Shown: positions 9,501-17,904, counted from the first letter of the stretch. The stretch is DNA of 41,252 nt from Candidatus Obscuribacterales bacterium (GCA_019747875.1 JAIEQI010000154.1:1-41252), one strand, 5' to 3'. Notes: generated by a model from the letters alone, not told the origin. Program-made: numbers and translations.

Positions 9501-12500
9501 GATTGCCTGCTACAACTGTGAGTGCGTCGCGTGTCGCTTTTGTTAACGCCTGCATCTCCTGTGGATTGCTTGGCAAATTGTTCTGATTTGCAATCAAGCG
9601 TTCGATTATTTTGTTCTGAGGAACATTCTTGAGAGCATCATTTAGAAGGTCACGCGCTAGAGTTGGTGTTACATCCCTGTTCGCTTTGAGTTCATTGAGC
9701 ATTGCTCTGGCTTCTGTGCGCATGTTTAGTGGAATTTGCTCTACACGCTGCTCAAGTTGTCTTCTCTCTTGAGGACTGAGTTGCGCGAAATCAGAAGCCT
9801 TTCCGTTTCGCAAGGCATCAAAAGTCACAGAATGAGAACTTCTTCCATATTGTTCGGTAACTCGGTGCATTTGAACGCGATCAGATGCAGCTTCCCTTAA
9901 GCTAGCATGATTGGCTTCTCGGGCTTCCGATACGCTGGATCTGTTGAAGATTTTCTCTATTTCTTGCCTTGCCGCCGCGCTCGCTTCTGGGCTGAAACTG
10001 GACCTACCTTTGCCATCTCTCCCACCAAGCATGTTGTAGACAGCATCGCGATAACTTGGGTCTTGCATCAAGTTAAAGTCTTTATTGGTCATGTTATCTC
10101 TCATGGCACCAAGAACGGTGGCAGGAGAATCTGCAAAGAAATCATTTCCGGCTCGCGCCATACGACCAATAACGGTCAATTCGCCATGTTTGGCGATATC
10201 TTCCCAGGCAGTCACAGCCTTATTTTGATTTGAAGTACTCCATCGGCTGATCATACCAATTGAGCTGGCAGCATTCTGGAAAGCGGCATGAACCCGATCG
10301 TAATACTGGCGTGCTTCCTGCTCTTCCGGAGTTCTTCCTGCGGAATTTTCTTTCGCTAGTTTCTCACCAGCTGCAAATCGCTGGCGCTCGTCTTGCGTCA
10401 TCATTCTTGCAACGAGTTCAACACCAGCATCGCTATTTGCCCAGTTGCTTCGCTGCATGTCAATGAAAGTTGCAGTATCCAGCTTACCTAAATTCGCATA
10501 GTCCCTAGCTTGTCTAAGGTTGTCGGTGACGCCACCGAATGTTCCGGCAAATGCATTATGCAGTCGCTGATCCCCATTTTCTGAGCGGAACTGCTGTCGT
10601 GCCGCAGTCGCTTCCGGTGAATTACCTCCCAAAGCCTCTTTTAGGATTGTAAGTCCCTGGTTGCCGCCGGCACGCACGCCAATGTCAGCTATTCTCGCCA
10701 ACTCAGCGCCGCTCAGAGTTGGTCCTGTGCTGCCATTGATGATTCCTGCAATCTCCTTCGTCTCTTTCGAGAGTTTACTGGCTTCAAGGGTTTCCATTAA
10801 GCCTCGTCCGTTGTTACCTGGGCGAGTCTTCAATTCCTCACTTAAATCTGTTCGTTGTTCAGGAGTCATCGTTCTCAGAGAGCTGCGGATTCCATGTTCG
10901 ATCAGTTCCCTTTGAGCAGTTGCGCTTGCAGGCAGCCTTGAAAGATCTCTCAGCCTATCACCAAGCCACGCAGCATTTCGGGCTTCCTCTTTCGGGTTCA
11001 ATAAGGCGATACTTGATTCGAGCCCATTTCTTGTGAGGTCACGTCGCAAATCGTTGCCTGTGTTTTGTTTGTAGATTTGTTCGAACTCTTTTTTATTTTC
11101 CGGAGGAATTGAACGAAGAACTGCTTCCAATGAGGTCCGATCTCGCAGGCTTTGCTTGACTGTTTGCGCAGCGGCAGAAAGCGCATCAAATGTCATTCCA
11201 GTGCGAGGAGTGGTAGCGGCACCAGAATCAACTGGAGCTACGACCTCTGAAACAGTGTCCACACGCTTTTCAGTTCCTTCAGCAGCTAGCTCTGTATTCA
11301 CTACTGTATCTGTGACTGCATTTATGCTGCGCGCCAAAACTACCGGACGATCGCTGACCGGGATTTGGTTGAGAACATCAGAGTTGTCGGTAGTTAGATT
11401 ATTTGTAGTGACGAGCGCTTCCAAGTTCACAGTGTCTCGATCAAGACCGGCAACATCTACAGTGTTGATTACATCCCCGCTTGTATCGCGTGTCTGCACG
11501 GCTGGCACAAGATCCTGGTTTACGGGGACCCCCTCTACGGCTGGTCGTGGATCTTGGACTGTTTCCGCAGCTGGATCAACTGCCGGATCTTTGATCTCAT
11601 TTGCAGCTGTCGTTGCCTGATCATTGGTCAACTCCGTGCTTTGCTCTTTTGCAGCGCTATCAACAGCTGCTTTCTGCAGACTTCGAGCAGAATCTACAGG
11701 AGCTCCCGTCAATGGAGGCGGAGAGAAATCAAGATTCAACTTATTTGCAGGATTCACCGCAGGTTCGGCATCATTGGTGCCATCAAGAGATCCGTTCTGT
11801 ACAGCGGGAGTAGCCAGATCTTTCTGATTGTTTGTCGCCCCTTCCAGAGCTTGGGTTTGTACTGCTGGTGTTGCCAGATCATTCGGCTGCTTACCGCTTG
11901 CCTCGAGTGCTGCTGTTTGAACCACCGTTGCGGCTAAATCATTTGGCGCCTTTCCATTTACATCCAAATTTCCAGTTTGCACCGCTGGTGATGCCAGCTC
12001 ATTCGGCGCCTTTCCGGCAGCATCAACCGTTCCATTTTGTACCGCTGCTGTTGCCACATCGTTAGGCGCATCAAGCGTTCCGGTTTGCACAGCCGTCATA
12101 GCTAAATCGTTCGGCGCTTTTCCAGTCGCATCGAAGGCTTGTGTTTGTACTGCTGGAGTTGCTACATCATTCAGTTTCTTTCCATTTGCATCATGCGCTT
12201 CTGTTTGAACCGGAGAGTTTAATAAATCTCTCTTTTGATTCGGAGCAACATCAAACGTTTCATTATGTACAGGAGCTTGCATCGCTTCTTGCTTCTGAAC
12301 AGCGTTTCCGTCAAGTGTTCCTGTCTGCACTGGAGCTGTTAACAGATCTCGCCTTTGGTTAGGCGCAACATCAAACGTCTCATGCTGAACTGCTGGCGTT
12401 GCCGCATCGTTCACGGGCTTCCCGTTTGCATCCAGGTTTCCAGTCTGCACTGCTGGCGTCGCCGCATCATTTACTGGCTTCCCGTTTGCATCCAGATTTC

Positions 12501-13128
12501 CAGTCTGCACTGCTGGCGTTGCCGCATCATTTACTGGCTTCCCGTTTGCATCCAGATTTCCAGTCTGCACTGCTGGCGTCGCCGCATCATTTACTGGCTT
12601 CCCGTTTGCATCCAGATTCCCAGTTTGCACTGCTGGCGTTGCCGCATCGTTCACGGGCTTCCCGTTTGCATCCAGATTTCCAGTTTGCACTGCTGGCGTT
12701 GCCGCATCGTTCACGGGCTTCCCGTTTGCATCCAGATTTCCAGTTTGCACTGCTGGCGTCGCGACATCGTGTACCGCTGCCGTTTTGTCCGCCTTCTTGA
12801 CAATCCCCATGATCGAGGCCAACGTGCCATCATCTTTAGTGAGGTTGGAAATATCAGAAACATCCACGGCATCCAACTTCTTGTTGGGATCCGTCTTATT
12901 GAACAGTTTCTTCAAGTCGGTAACGGCTTGATCTGCCTCGCTCTTCCCTGCATCAATTTCTGCAGGTTCTTCAGTCTTCTTTGTTCTCTCTTTATTCTGT
13001 TCGTCAGAATCACGTAGGTCGTTTGCATGGTCCACAAGCAGATCACGGGTTTCGGTATTCGCAGAAGAAGTGGCTTCCTTCTCCGCCGAATCATTACCCG
13101 CCTTTTTGTTCTCTGCGTCGTCAGCCAT
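6526..13128 (-). CDS. Giant 2200-residue repeat-containing protein, function unknown
   Basis: I do not recognise this family. Residues 1-120 are acidic and low in complexity, without a signal peptide. Residues about 120-450 hold 17 units of a 20-residue repeat (core TPAVQTGNLDANGKPVN). Six tandem units are identical and the rest are degenerate. Residues 450-640 look disordered. From about 640 to 1460 the chain is rich in charged helices, with recurring patterns such as KEFEQIYKQNTGNDLRRDL that loosely recall annexin-type repeats. A Gly/Ala-rich hydrophobic stretch lies at about 1465-1560. A possible nuclease-like segment (GIDGVF then PINLK) lies at about 1820-1885, and a helical tail follows. 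The architecture resembles a large effector or toxin-type protein, but this is inference. The gene is monocistronic and separates the pgl operon from gnd. Confidence 0.9.
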   Translation of the reverse strand: MADDAENKKAGNDSAEKEATSSANTETRDLLVDHANDLRDSDEQNKERTKKTEEPAEIDAGKSEADQAVTDLKKLFNKTDPNKKLDAVDVSDISNLTKDDGTLASIMGIVKKADKTAAVHDVATPAVQTGNLDANGKPVNDAATPAVQTGNLDANGKPVNDAATPAVQTGNLDANGKPVNDAATPAVQTGNLDANGKPVNDAATPAVQTGNLDANGKPVNDAATPAVQTGNLDANGKPVNDAATPAVQHETFDVAPNQRRDLLTAPVQTGTLDGNAVQKQEAMQAPVHNETFDVAPNQKRDLLNSPVQTEAHDANGKKLNDVATPAVQTQAFDATGKAPNDLAMTAVQTGTLDAPNDVATAAVQNGTVDAAGKAPNELASPAVQTGNLDVNGKAPNDLAATVVQTAALEASGKQPNDLATPAVQTQALEGATNNQKDLATPAVQNGSLDGTNDAEPAVNPANKLNLDFSPPPLTGAPVDSARSLQKAAVDSAAKEQSTELTNDQATTAANEIKDPAVDPAAETVQDPRPAVEGVPVNQDLVPAVQTRDTSGDVINTVDVAGLDRDTVNLEALVTTNNLTTDNSDVLNQIPVSDRPVVLARSINAVTDTVVNTELAAEGTEKRVDTVSEVVAPVDSGAATTPRTGMTFDALSAAAQTVKQSLRDRTSLEAVLRSIPPENKKEFEQIYKQNTGNDLRRDLTRNGLESSIALLNPKEEARNAAWLGDRLRDLSRLPASATAQRELIEHGIRSSLRTMTPEQRTDLSEELKTRPGNNGRGLMETLEASKLSKETKEIAGIINGSTGPTLSGAELARIADIGVRAGGNQGLTILKEALGGNSPEATAARQQFRSENGDQRLHNAFAGTFGGVTDNLRQARDYANLGKLDTATFIDMQRSNWANSDAGVELVARMMTQDERQRFAAGEKLAKENSAGRTPEEQEARQYYDRVHAAFQNAASSIGMISRWSTSNQNKAVTAWEDIAKHGELTVIGRMARAGNDFFADSPATVLGAMRDNMTNKDFNLMQDPSYRDAVYNMLGGRDGKGRSSFSPEASAAARQEIEKIFNRSSVSEAREANHASLREAASDRVQMHRVTEQYGRSSHSVTFDALRNGKASDFAQLSPQERRQLEQRVEQIPLNMRTEARAMLNELKANRDVTPTLARDLLNDALKNVPQNKIIERLIANQNNLPSNPQEMQALTKATRDALTVVAGNRSEQVFDRFAKPLLEGRGLSADSLREANMSSRVFGGDRLNHEAYYNQLKHLPQAERDRITNAAEGARRTPPDPEAQRTLDEAFKGMSQAERDIALNVLRNPNQEYTLSDRIRTHGIGGDVNQQALLTEFQALNRDAKMALINDHATKYQSFLPNDLARDAGESVKREIEMSLPMDRKDLERAMQDRIRETGTGAYGNVALTEISVAQTQDQMRSQLLDHLPPEQREQAQREIDQRFQALVNAIRRNDDAKDQYAKDLADKIVTVATSVVGGPLLSGGLRAANLAKLAVTAAGAVAARVGIEDAVRGEGTLSANDYLAAGIFGAADGLTMGRFGAAKNAFAPAVEKALASRLGAGGHEVRDQIVSNFDKYMARDGGEERLAAFLKEKGVADPEIAAREISQDVQGALNKYDADTAAGVRRTDADRAPVEPAPVEAVAQVERVAASTADVPARRELSESAAANARIIQELGQKEHISKRLLDSLAKLNETSDQTLRQLTERGILKPEQERVLRDNLAAEITRLNATTETTEAAKVLTRIAESNQQMQFLRNNIDNPDVAKAYHRMMEMSAAKPELRIPLDRLRDSNPEALKVYSQHMDEVGRRFERPTGSNVSGGDRYEYALQREIMDRLRTTNDPELKKWLFVPGAKNSTADRVGIDGVFINRETGAMMPINLKNDPGLKDANRYFAHFTDSNHPRYVPGQEPNPAQGSRGRLHYDQESTYSTLTGTLKNPLDRQQLEAQLRDFLQPSATRKPMENSSFMGAPNVQFPRLGDTPDPNSYHHLKAQADALRQYERDLANALGAENLFAKKAGAAVHHIETKELPPAAARRLGDIQRYNPSITPDDVKKMDGLSGALRREGAALTDNQLADLQQSFKRAGVEASPAEIARIAQVVKSGGDLGQAVTEATRDSLFRNLESHIAKLQSSTAAGDRALADIGATLKDSGSDQINREMASLMREAEEPKLRQLLENFYKNAPAASRQEHINRALELLK
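11780..12770 (-). repeat. 60-bp tandem repeats inside the giant gene
   Basis: The DNA repeats with an exact 60-bp period from about 12391 to 12770, giving six units that encode the same 20 residues. It continues as degenerate units to about 11780. Differences between the six exact units are synonymous third-position changes only, for example CCC/CCA, GTG/GTA, AAC/AAT and GCA/GCG codons within KPVNDAATP. Confidence 0.9.
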
Positions 13129-13436
13129 CTGCTTTGTCTCAATTAAGAACCAAGCTCACGCAAATGGTGAGCTTCAATTAGCCAAATACTTACAAACTTC
13201 GCCCCAAGTAAGAGTTTTATACCCAAAACGTCTACAGATACTAACCTTAGAGGACTCGGGTAAGGAATATGTGAAACACCCCTGAACTCTTGAATTTCAG
13301 AATACTCTCGCTAGATTCCCACAGTCCTCTCTGGACCTAGCATTTAATATTTAACCTCAGTAGACGAATACGAAGAAGTGCCTTTCTCCGTTCGTCGTGC
13401 CCATGGATTTAGGGTCTGTCAAGCATTGTCATCCGC
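13129..13436. other. Intergenic region upstream of the giant gene
   Basis: These 308 bp should carry the promoter of the minus-strand giant gene. I saw no convincing ORF, repeat or terminator, and no ribosome binding site stronger than an AAGCAG-like sequence just before the giant gene start. Confidence 0.5.
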
Positions 13437-14192
13437 TCACTGATCAAAATCGCCCACACTGTTCCTGTCCTTGTTTAGGATCAATGGACCCCGCAAGTAG
13501 CCGAATCCTTTTGGATAGGTAGCTGGGACCGGACCCTTCTGAGTCTCTTTGTTGGGACCATAAACATCAACAACAAGCAATTCTTTTCGCTCGAAATCGG
13601 CAGGCATTGCTTTTATGAAAATGATCTCGTGCTCTCGTAATTGAGCATATCCAGCGGCGAGCAACGCTGTACCGAGTACACTTTGAGCACTTGGCTTACT
13701 AATCCAAGGCAAAGTTATGTGAGAGTGAGATTCACCAGCACGAGGGATTCGCATCATTCCTATCCGCAGAATTCCGTCTGGGTTATTAATCCTGCCACTC
13801 AACTTATCATGAGTTGCTAACCTGTCAAGAATAGTCAAAAAGGGCGATGGCTCTTTCGAGCTTGATGTTCGAATCGCGGATCGAAATTGTTCATTGTTTT
13901 CATTACGCGAAACGTCCTCTGCGCCGAGCAGTATGGTCGTAGGTCGAAGAGCCATAATTTGAGGAAGCAGACGAATGAAACCCTCACAGCCACCAACTTG
14001 ACCGAAGTCTGGCACGATCACAAAACGGAGAAAAGAATTTTTCAACGACAACGAAGAGTGTGCTTTCAAAAATTTTTTCTTAACTACCGGTTCTTGGGCA
14101 GCAACCTGCAATTGAAACAACATTAGCAGAGCAAGAAACGGGAGATACCCGTTAGCACCACAAAACAATGACAGTCCCGGAGCTAATCGCAT
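13437..14192 (-). CDS. Hypothetical secreted protein
   Basis: This 251-residue protein is not recognised. An N-terminal hydrophobic segment (LPFLALLMLFQLQVAA, about residues 17-32) followed by QEPVVKKK looks like a signal peptide with a cleavage site after an Ala, so the product is probably exported. The mature part has mixed alpha/beta character, with beta-like runs such as FLRFVIVPDFGQVGG and EHEIIFIKAMPADF, and a basic Pro/Gly-rich tail. The start is an ATG with only a weak ribosome binding site. The first 16 residues are less hydrophobic than expected, so the true start could be slightly internal. It is the last of a possible run of small minus-strand ORFs that starts near 14892. Confidence 0.6.
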   Translation of the reverse strand: MRLAPGLSLFCGANGYLPFLALLMLFQLQVAAQEPVVKKKFLKAHSSLSLKNSFLRFVIVPDFGQVGGCEGFIRLLPQIMALRPTTILLGAEDVSRNENNEQFRSAIRTSSSKEPSPFLTILDRLATHDKLSGRINNPDGILRIGMMRIPRAGESHSHITLPWISKPSAQSVLGTALLAAGYAQLREHEIIFIKAMPADFERKELLVVDVYGPNKETQKGPVPATYPKGFGYLRGPLILNKDRNSVGDFDQ

Positions 14193-14239
14193 TCAGGCAC
14201 ATCAAAAAGAGGAAAAGTGTGCATGAAATCCCCCGATCA

Positions 14240-14488
14240 TCAGGCAGTTTCTACACTTATTCTGCGACTGTAAGTTCCGAAGAAAGCCTCATAGACTTTA
14301 TCGGAGCGAGTCTTTTTTGGTTTCCACTGTACTACGCATCCATCGCCGGTGCATTCCGAAGCATTGCGCAAATCTCCGTGTTTATCTGCGCGAGACGCAA
14401 TGCGGTCGCTATCGTTAATTGGATTCATCATTGTTCCCCAGCAAGCAATCAGCCCCAGCCAAAGAGGAGCCGAACAGGTAATCTGCAA
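14240..14488 (-). CDS. Possible small membrane-anchored protein
   Basis: This 82-residue frame begins at a TTG codon and opens with a hydrophobic stretch (APLWLGLIACWGTMM), followed by a charged hydrophilic part. It could be a small lipoprotein-like or anchored protein in the same direction as the secreted protein downstream. It overlaps another minus-strand frame at 14415-14696 and has no clear Shine-Dalgarno. It may equally be chance or the remains of a larger broken gene. Confidence 0.25.
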   Translation of the reverse strand: MQITCSAPLWLGLIACWGTMMNPINDSDRIASRADKHGDLRNASECTGDGCVVQWKPKKTRSDKVYEAFFGTYSRRISVETA

Positions 14489-14631
14489 TAGTAATAAGCC
14501 AATGAAAGGATTTCACAGCCGTAAAATGAATATAGCTACCGGTTGTTAAAAATTCATGGCATGAAAGATTAAAACTGGCCCGGATCGAACCGAACGCCAG
14601 GAGCGAATCGCTCACATCTTCTCCACATTGC

Positions 14632-14892
14632 TCATATAATCTGTAAGAACGAGTAAAAGAAAGAACGAATGACCAAGAGAACATCCCTATGACCATGCAT
14701 GACGATCAAGAAGAGAATAAGAAGAAGGTTCGGAAGCCTCTTCCAAAGTTCAAAACTTTGAAAAATACTTCTCAGCATGGCTCCCGCGGAGGGGCTAACG
14801 ATGGCGCCGATCAACAAATAACAAATGATCCACAGTGCCAGACCAACGATTGCCCAGCGGACTAATTGCCTTAAGAAGATCGAAGCCGGCAA
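14632..14892 (-). CDS. Possible two-helix small membrane protein
   Basis: This 86-residue frame encodes two plausible transmembrane helices (WAIVGLALWIICYLLIGAIV and LPNLLLILFLIVMH) separated by a short loop. The only available start, a TTG, lies inside a type B hairpin repeat (14881-14911), so the repeat forms the first codons and the 5' region. The repeat may have inserted next to, or into, an older gene. The hydrophobic pattern supports a real protein, but no homologue is recognised. Confidence 0.35.
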   Translation of the reverse strand: MPASIFLRQLVRWAIVGLALWIICYLLIGAIVSPSAGAMLRSIFQSFELWKRLPNLLLILFLIVMHGHRDVLLVIRSFFYSFLQII

Positions 14893-15076
14893 GATGCCGG
14901 CGCTCCCGGGATAGAACCAGGTCCAAAAGAGCAGATCGCTCTAGGAAGATCGGAGTCGGCAAGCCGACACTCGCCTGGATCTATTGAAACAAAGAGCTCT
15001 GAGAGGCTATGGGCGGACGGGACGTCCGCGCTCCATACATGAGATCGCCAACAGCATCGGGACGTCCGCGCTCTTA
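14881..15076 (-). repeat. Inverted copy of the composite REP-like array
   Basis: Read on the minus strand, this block repeats the order seen at 1-277. A type A hairpin (15037-15008) is followed by a spacer with the same CAGAGCT motif, a variant type B hairpin whose stem is GTCGGC/GCCGAC (14955-14968), an AGAGCGATCTGCTCT hairpin, and an intact type B unit (14911-14881). A half unit containing GACGTCCGCGCTC lies at 15041-15076 and matches 36110-36147. No gene is supported in 14893-15214. Confidence 0.85.
15008..15037 (-). repeat. Type A REP-like hairpin, intact copy
   Basis: On the minus strand this is the same 30-nt unit as 112-141, with TATGG/CCATA ends and the GCGGACG-TCC-CGTCCGC core. Confidence 0.85.
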
Positions 15077-15214
15077 CAAACGAGCGGACCGATCTCCGAA
15101 TTGCTTGATCTCTTCCCCGATTGCGAATTTAGGGAACGAGTCGCGATCTCAAGAAAGAGCGAGGGCGACGCACCTGCGCCGCCCCCACGAGAATCCAAAC
15201 TGCTAAGCAGATGA

Positions 15215-16660
15215 CTACTTAACTTCGGTTTTCTTCTTAATCAGATCCTTCCACTCAGTATGTACCATGCCGGCTTCCGGCTTGTCTACACGAGCATAGG
15301 TGTGAGCACCGAAGTAATCGCGCTGAGCTTGCGTCAAGTTTTGAGGCAAGTTGGCATTGCGATAAGCATCGAAGTAAGCGAGACTTGCGCTCATTGCTGG
15401 AATTGGCACGCCAGCCAGTGACGCTGTTGAAACAACTTTGCGCCAATTGCTTTGCGCTTTCTCCATCCATTGAATGAATGTCGGATAGAGAAGCAGGTTG
15501 CGCAGATCTCTGTGCTCCTTGAACGCGCGGCTGATATCGCCCAGCATACCTGCGCGAATAATACATCCGCCCTTCCAGATTCTTGCTGTCTCTGCAAGGT
15601 CGATGTCCCATTTGTATTGATCAGAAGCAGCCTTAATTAGCGACATGCCTTGCGCATAAGAACAAATCTTGCTGGCGAACAAAGCATCAGCCAGTGCATC
15701 GAGAAGCTCATCTTTGTTGACGTTCAATTTCTCACTTGGTCCATGCAAATGCTTGGAGGCGAGAACTCGCTCTTCCTTCATTGAAGAAAGCAGACGTCCG
15801 GTGAGCGCTGCATCGATTGTTGGAATCGGAATACCAAGTTCTTGAGCACACTCGGCGGTCCACTTTCCTGTACCTTTCTGACCGGCTTTGTCGAGAATGA
15901 GGTCGACCAGCGGTTTCTTTGTTTCGGGATCTTCCACTGTCAGGATTTCGGAAGTGATCTCGATCAAATACGAGTTGAGTAACCCCTTGTTCCATTTGTC
16001 AAAGACTTCTGCCATTTCGCGAGGAGCCATGTTGAAGACTTTTCGGAGAATGTCATAGACTTCTGCGATTAACTGCATGTCACCATATTCGATACCATTA
16101 TGTACCATCTTAACGAAGTGACCAGCACCATCCGGTCCCAAATAAGTGACACATGGCTCGCCATCAGCTTTAGCGGAAGCTGCTTCCCAAATAGGACGAA
16201 TTTCTTCGTAAGCATTCTTGTCACCGCCAGGCATAAGCGATGGACCCCAGAGGGCGCCCTCTTCACCGCCGGAAACTCCGGAACCAATTAAGAAGAGTCC
16301 TTCTTGAGCAAGCGCTTTTTCACGTCGGCGGGTATCTTCGAAATAGGAGTTACCACCATCGATTATGATGTCTCCGCGCTCAAGAAACGGCTTTATGCTT
16401 TCGATTGTCGAGTCGACCGGCTGCCCTGCCTTAACTAGCAGGATGATTTTCCGAGGCTTCTCCAGGCTGGCAATAAAGGTCTTCTCGTCCTTACAACCAA
16501 TGACGTTTTTTCCTTTTGCCTTGCCATTGACAAAGGCATCCACTTTTTCATGACTGCGGTTGTAAACGGCAATTGAGTAGCCATTGCGCTCGATGTTAAG
16601 GGCGAGGTTCTCTCCCATGACACCAAGACCGATGAGGCCGACCTTCGCTGTGCTGGCCAT
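15215..16660 (-). CDS. gnd: 6-phosphogluconate dehydrogenase, decarboxylating
   Basis: Gnd converts 6-phosphogluconate to ribulose-5-phosphate and CO2 with NADP+, completing the oxidative pentose phosphate branch begun by the zwf-opcA-pgl operon. The protein is of normal length. Visible motifs are the Rossmann GLGVMG at residues 11-16, DGGNSYFEDTRRR, the catalytic KMVHNGIEYGDMQL block with Lys, His and Asn, QKGTGKWTA, and the C-terminal YFGAHTYARVD with HTEW. I choose the second ATG of MRMAST (16660) because GGAGGA at 16667-16672 lies six bases from it but touches the first ATG at 16666. The gene is separate from the zwf operon and on the opposite strand. Confidence 0.97.
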   Translation of the reverse strand: MASTAKVGLIGLGVMGENLALNIERNGYSIAVYNRSHEKVDAFVNGKAKGKNVIGCKDEKTFIASLEKPRKIILLVKAGQPVDSTIESIKPFLERGDIIIDGGNSYFEDTRRREKALAQEGLFLIGSGVSGGEEGALWGPSLMPGGDKNAYEEIRPIWEAASAKADGEPCVTYLGPDGAGHFVKMVHNGIEYGDMQLIAEVYDILRKVFNMAPREMAEVFDKWNKGLLNSYLIEITSEILTVEDPETKKPLVDLILDKAGQKGTGKWTAECAQELGIPIPTIDAALTGRLLSSMKEERVLASKHLHGPSEKLNVNKDELLDALADALFASKICSYAQGMSLIKAASDQYKWDIDLAETARIWKGGCIIRAGMLGDISRAFKEHRDLRNLLLYPTFIQWMEKAQSNWRKVVSTASLAGVPIPAMSASLAYFDAYRNANLPQNLTQAQRDYFGAHTYARVDKPEAGMVHTEWKDLIKKKTEVK

Positions 16661-16666
16661 GCGCAT

Positions 16667-16672
16667 TCCTCC
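16667..16672 (-). promoter_or_regulatory. Shine-Dalgarno that fixes the gnd start
   Basis: GGAGGA on the minus strand lies six bases upstream of the ATG at 16660 and directly abuts the ATG at 16666. The downstream ATG is therefore the better start. Confidence 0.7.
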
Positions 16673-16713
16673 AGTTGGGTTTTTGTAACTGCAAATTCTA
16701 CCGTGTTCTGGCG

Positions 16714-17904
16714 TTAATGTTCTATCCGTTTGCCATTGACTTCCAGGCTAATTGGATGAGATCGTGATTTTAGTTGCATTTTGCATTCTGCACCCTTCAA
16801 AATCGAAATCAGCTTCTCGCCGACCAGTTCGCGGCGCCAGCCAACCAGGAGAGGAAATTTCTCCTCGACAAGTGAGCCTTCAAAATGCATGCGAACAAGT
16901 GCTTCAAGAGCCGAACGAGTTGTTACAAGCTCAGCTGCAATATCTTCGTCAAAAGTGAGCACTTTCAGAACTGTGAAAAGGAAATCCGATATCAAGACTT
17001 CCCGTTTGCTTGGGATGCGGCTCTGCGGCCAGACGGGCAGCTCCCCTTCCGGCAGCGCCATAGCTTGTTCAACAGCCCGCAAAATAGCACCGGCGTACTG
17101 TTTTGCCTGGTCTGGTCTGAATCCGCGGATGCGCATCACTTCTGTCTGCGATTTTGGAGGGTGACGCGCGAATTCGAACATCACGTTATCCGCGCAAATC
17201 GACTTAAGTGGACGGTTGCACTGTTCAGCCTCTTCATGGCGCCAATCCGACAAAGCTCGTAGCACAGCCAAACTTCGCCGATTGAGGGAACTGGCACCCT
17301 TGATACGCATAAAATCGCGCGACCGGTCTTTGGCATAATATCCGGGGTCTGTGTAGCGCTTGCACTCATCAAGCGCCCACTGTTTGCGCCCCATGCTGTC
17401 GAGCTGTTCCATCAGTTTGTCGTGAAGGTCAAGCAGGTGCGCGACGTCTTCCAACGCGTAGGTAATTTGGGACTTCGTCAGTGGACGATTCGTCCAATCG
17501 GTGAAGCTCTCACTTTTGGAAATGCTTATATTCAATAGTTGCCCGAGAATTTTGCCATACCCGATGGGATACCCAAAACCACAAAAACCGGCTGCAATTT
17601 GTGTGTCGACAATGTTTTGCGGAATCAGATCAGATCCAGCATTCATCAAATCGAGGTCTTGATCGCCTGCATGAAATACAGCAAGGATATTGGGATCAGC
17701 CACACGACTCCAAAGAGGCATTAAATCGCTGACTTCATACGGATCGACAATGTAAGCCCCTTTATCAGTGGCGACCTGTACCAGGCAAATCTCCGGTTCA
17801 TAGGTACGCTCAGGAATAAATTCAAGGTCCATCGCAAAACGCTGCCCGGCATCAATCTCCGCACAGAGTTTCAATAGCTCGGTATCAGTGCTAATAATCG
17901 TCAT
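16714..17904 (-). CDS. rnd: Ribonuclease D
   Basis: RNase D is a 3'-5' exoribonuclease that trims tRNA precursors and other structured RNAs. The N-terminal DEDD exonuclease domain is clear: motif I has Asp26 and Glu28 (MDLEF), motif II has FHAGDQDLDL with Asp83, and motif III has YALEDVAHLLDLH. HRDC-type helical regions follow, including ALSDWRHEEAEQCNRPL and a second block with RIRGFRPDQAKQYA. The ATG at 17904 is preferred over an upstream TTG because GGTGAG sits six bases before it. The gene lies about 50 bp upstream of gnd in the same direction. The tRNA-Asn gene further upstream on the same strand is a suggestive neighbour only. Confidence 0.93.
   Translation of the reverse strand: MTIISTDTELLKLCAEIDAGQRFAMDLEFIPERTYEPEICLVQVATDKGAYIVDPYEVSDLMPLWSRVADPNILAVFHAGDQDLDLMNAGSDLIPQNIVDTQIAAGFCGFGYPIGYGKILGQLLNISISKSESFTDWTNRPLTKSQITYALEDVAHLLDLHDKLMEQLDSMGRKQWALDECKRYTDPGYYAKDRSRDFMRIKGASSLNRRSLAVLRALSDWRHEEAEQCNRPLKSICADNVMFEFARHPPKSQTEVMRIRGFRPDQAKQYAGAILRAVEQAMALPEGELPVWPQSRIPSKREVLISDFLFTVLKVLTFDEDIAAELVTTRSALEALVRMHFEGSLVEEKFPLLVGWRRELVGEKLISILKGAECKMQLKSRSHPISLEVNGKRIEH

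Noticed and set aside
12391..12770. Regular repeats considered as a CRISPR array.
   Set aside because: The period is exactly 60 bp with no unique spacers, the repeats are in frame inside a coding region, and no cas genes are present.
12355..13017. A long plus-strand frame with Cys/Trp-rich 20-residue repeats.
   Set aside because: It is the complement of the 60-bp coding repeats of the giant gene. The repeated synonymous third-position changes fit the minus-strand frame only.
14415..14696. A 93-codon minus-strand frame in the small-ORF region.
   Set aside because: It overlaps both neighbouring frames and lacks a hydrophobic or domain pattern. The alternatives at 14240 and 14632 are slightly better.
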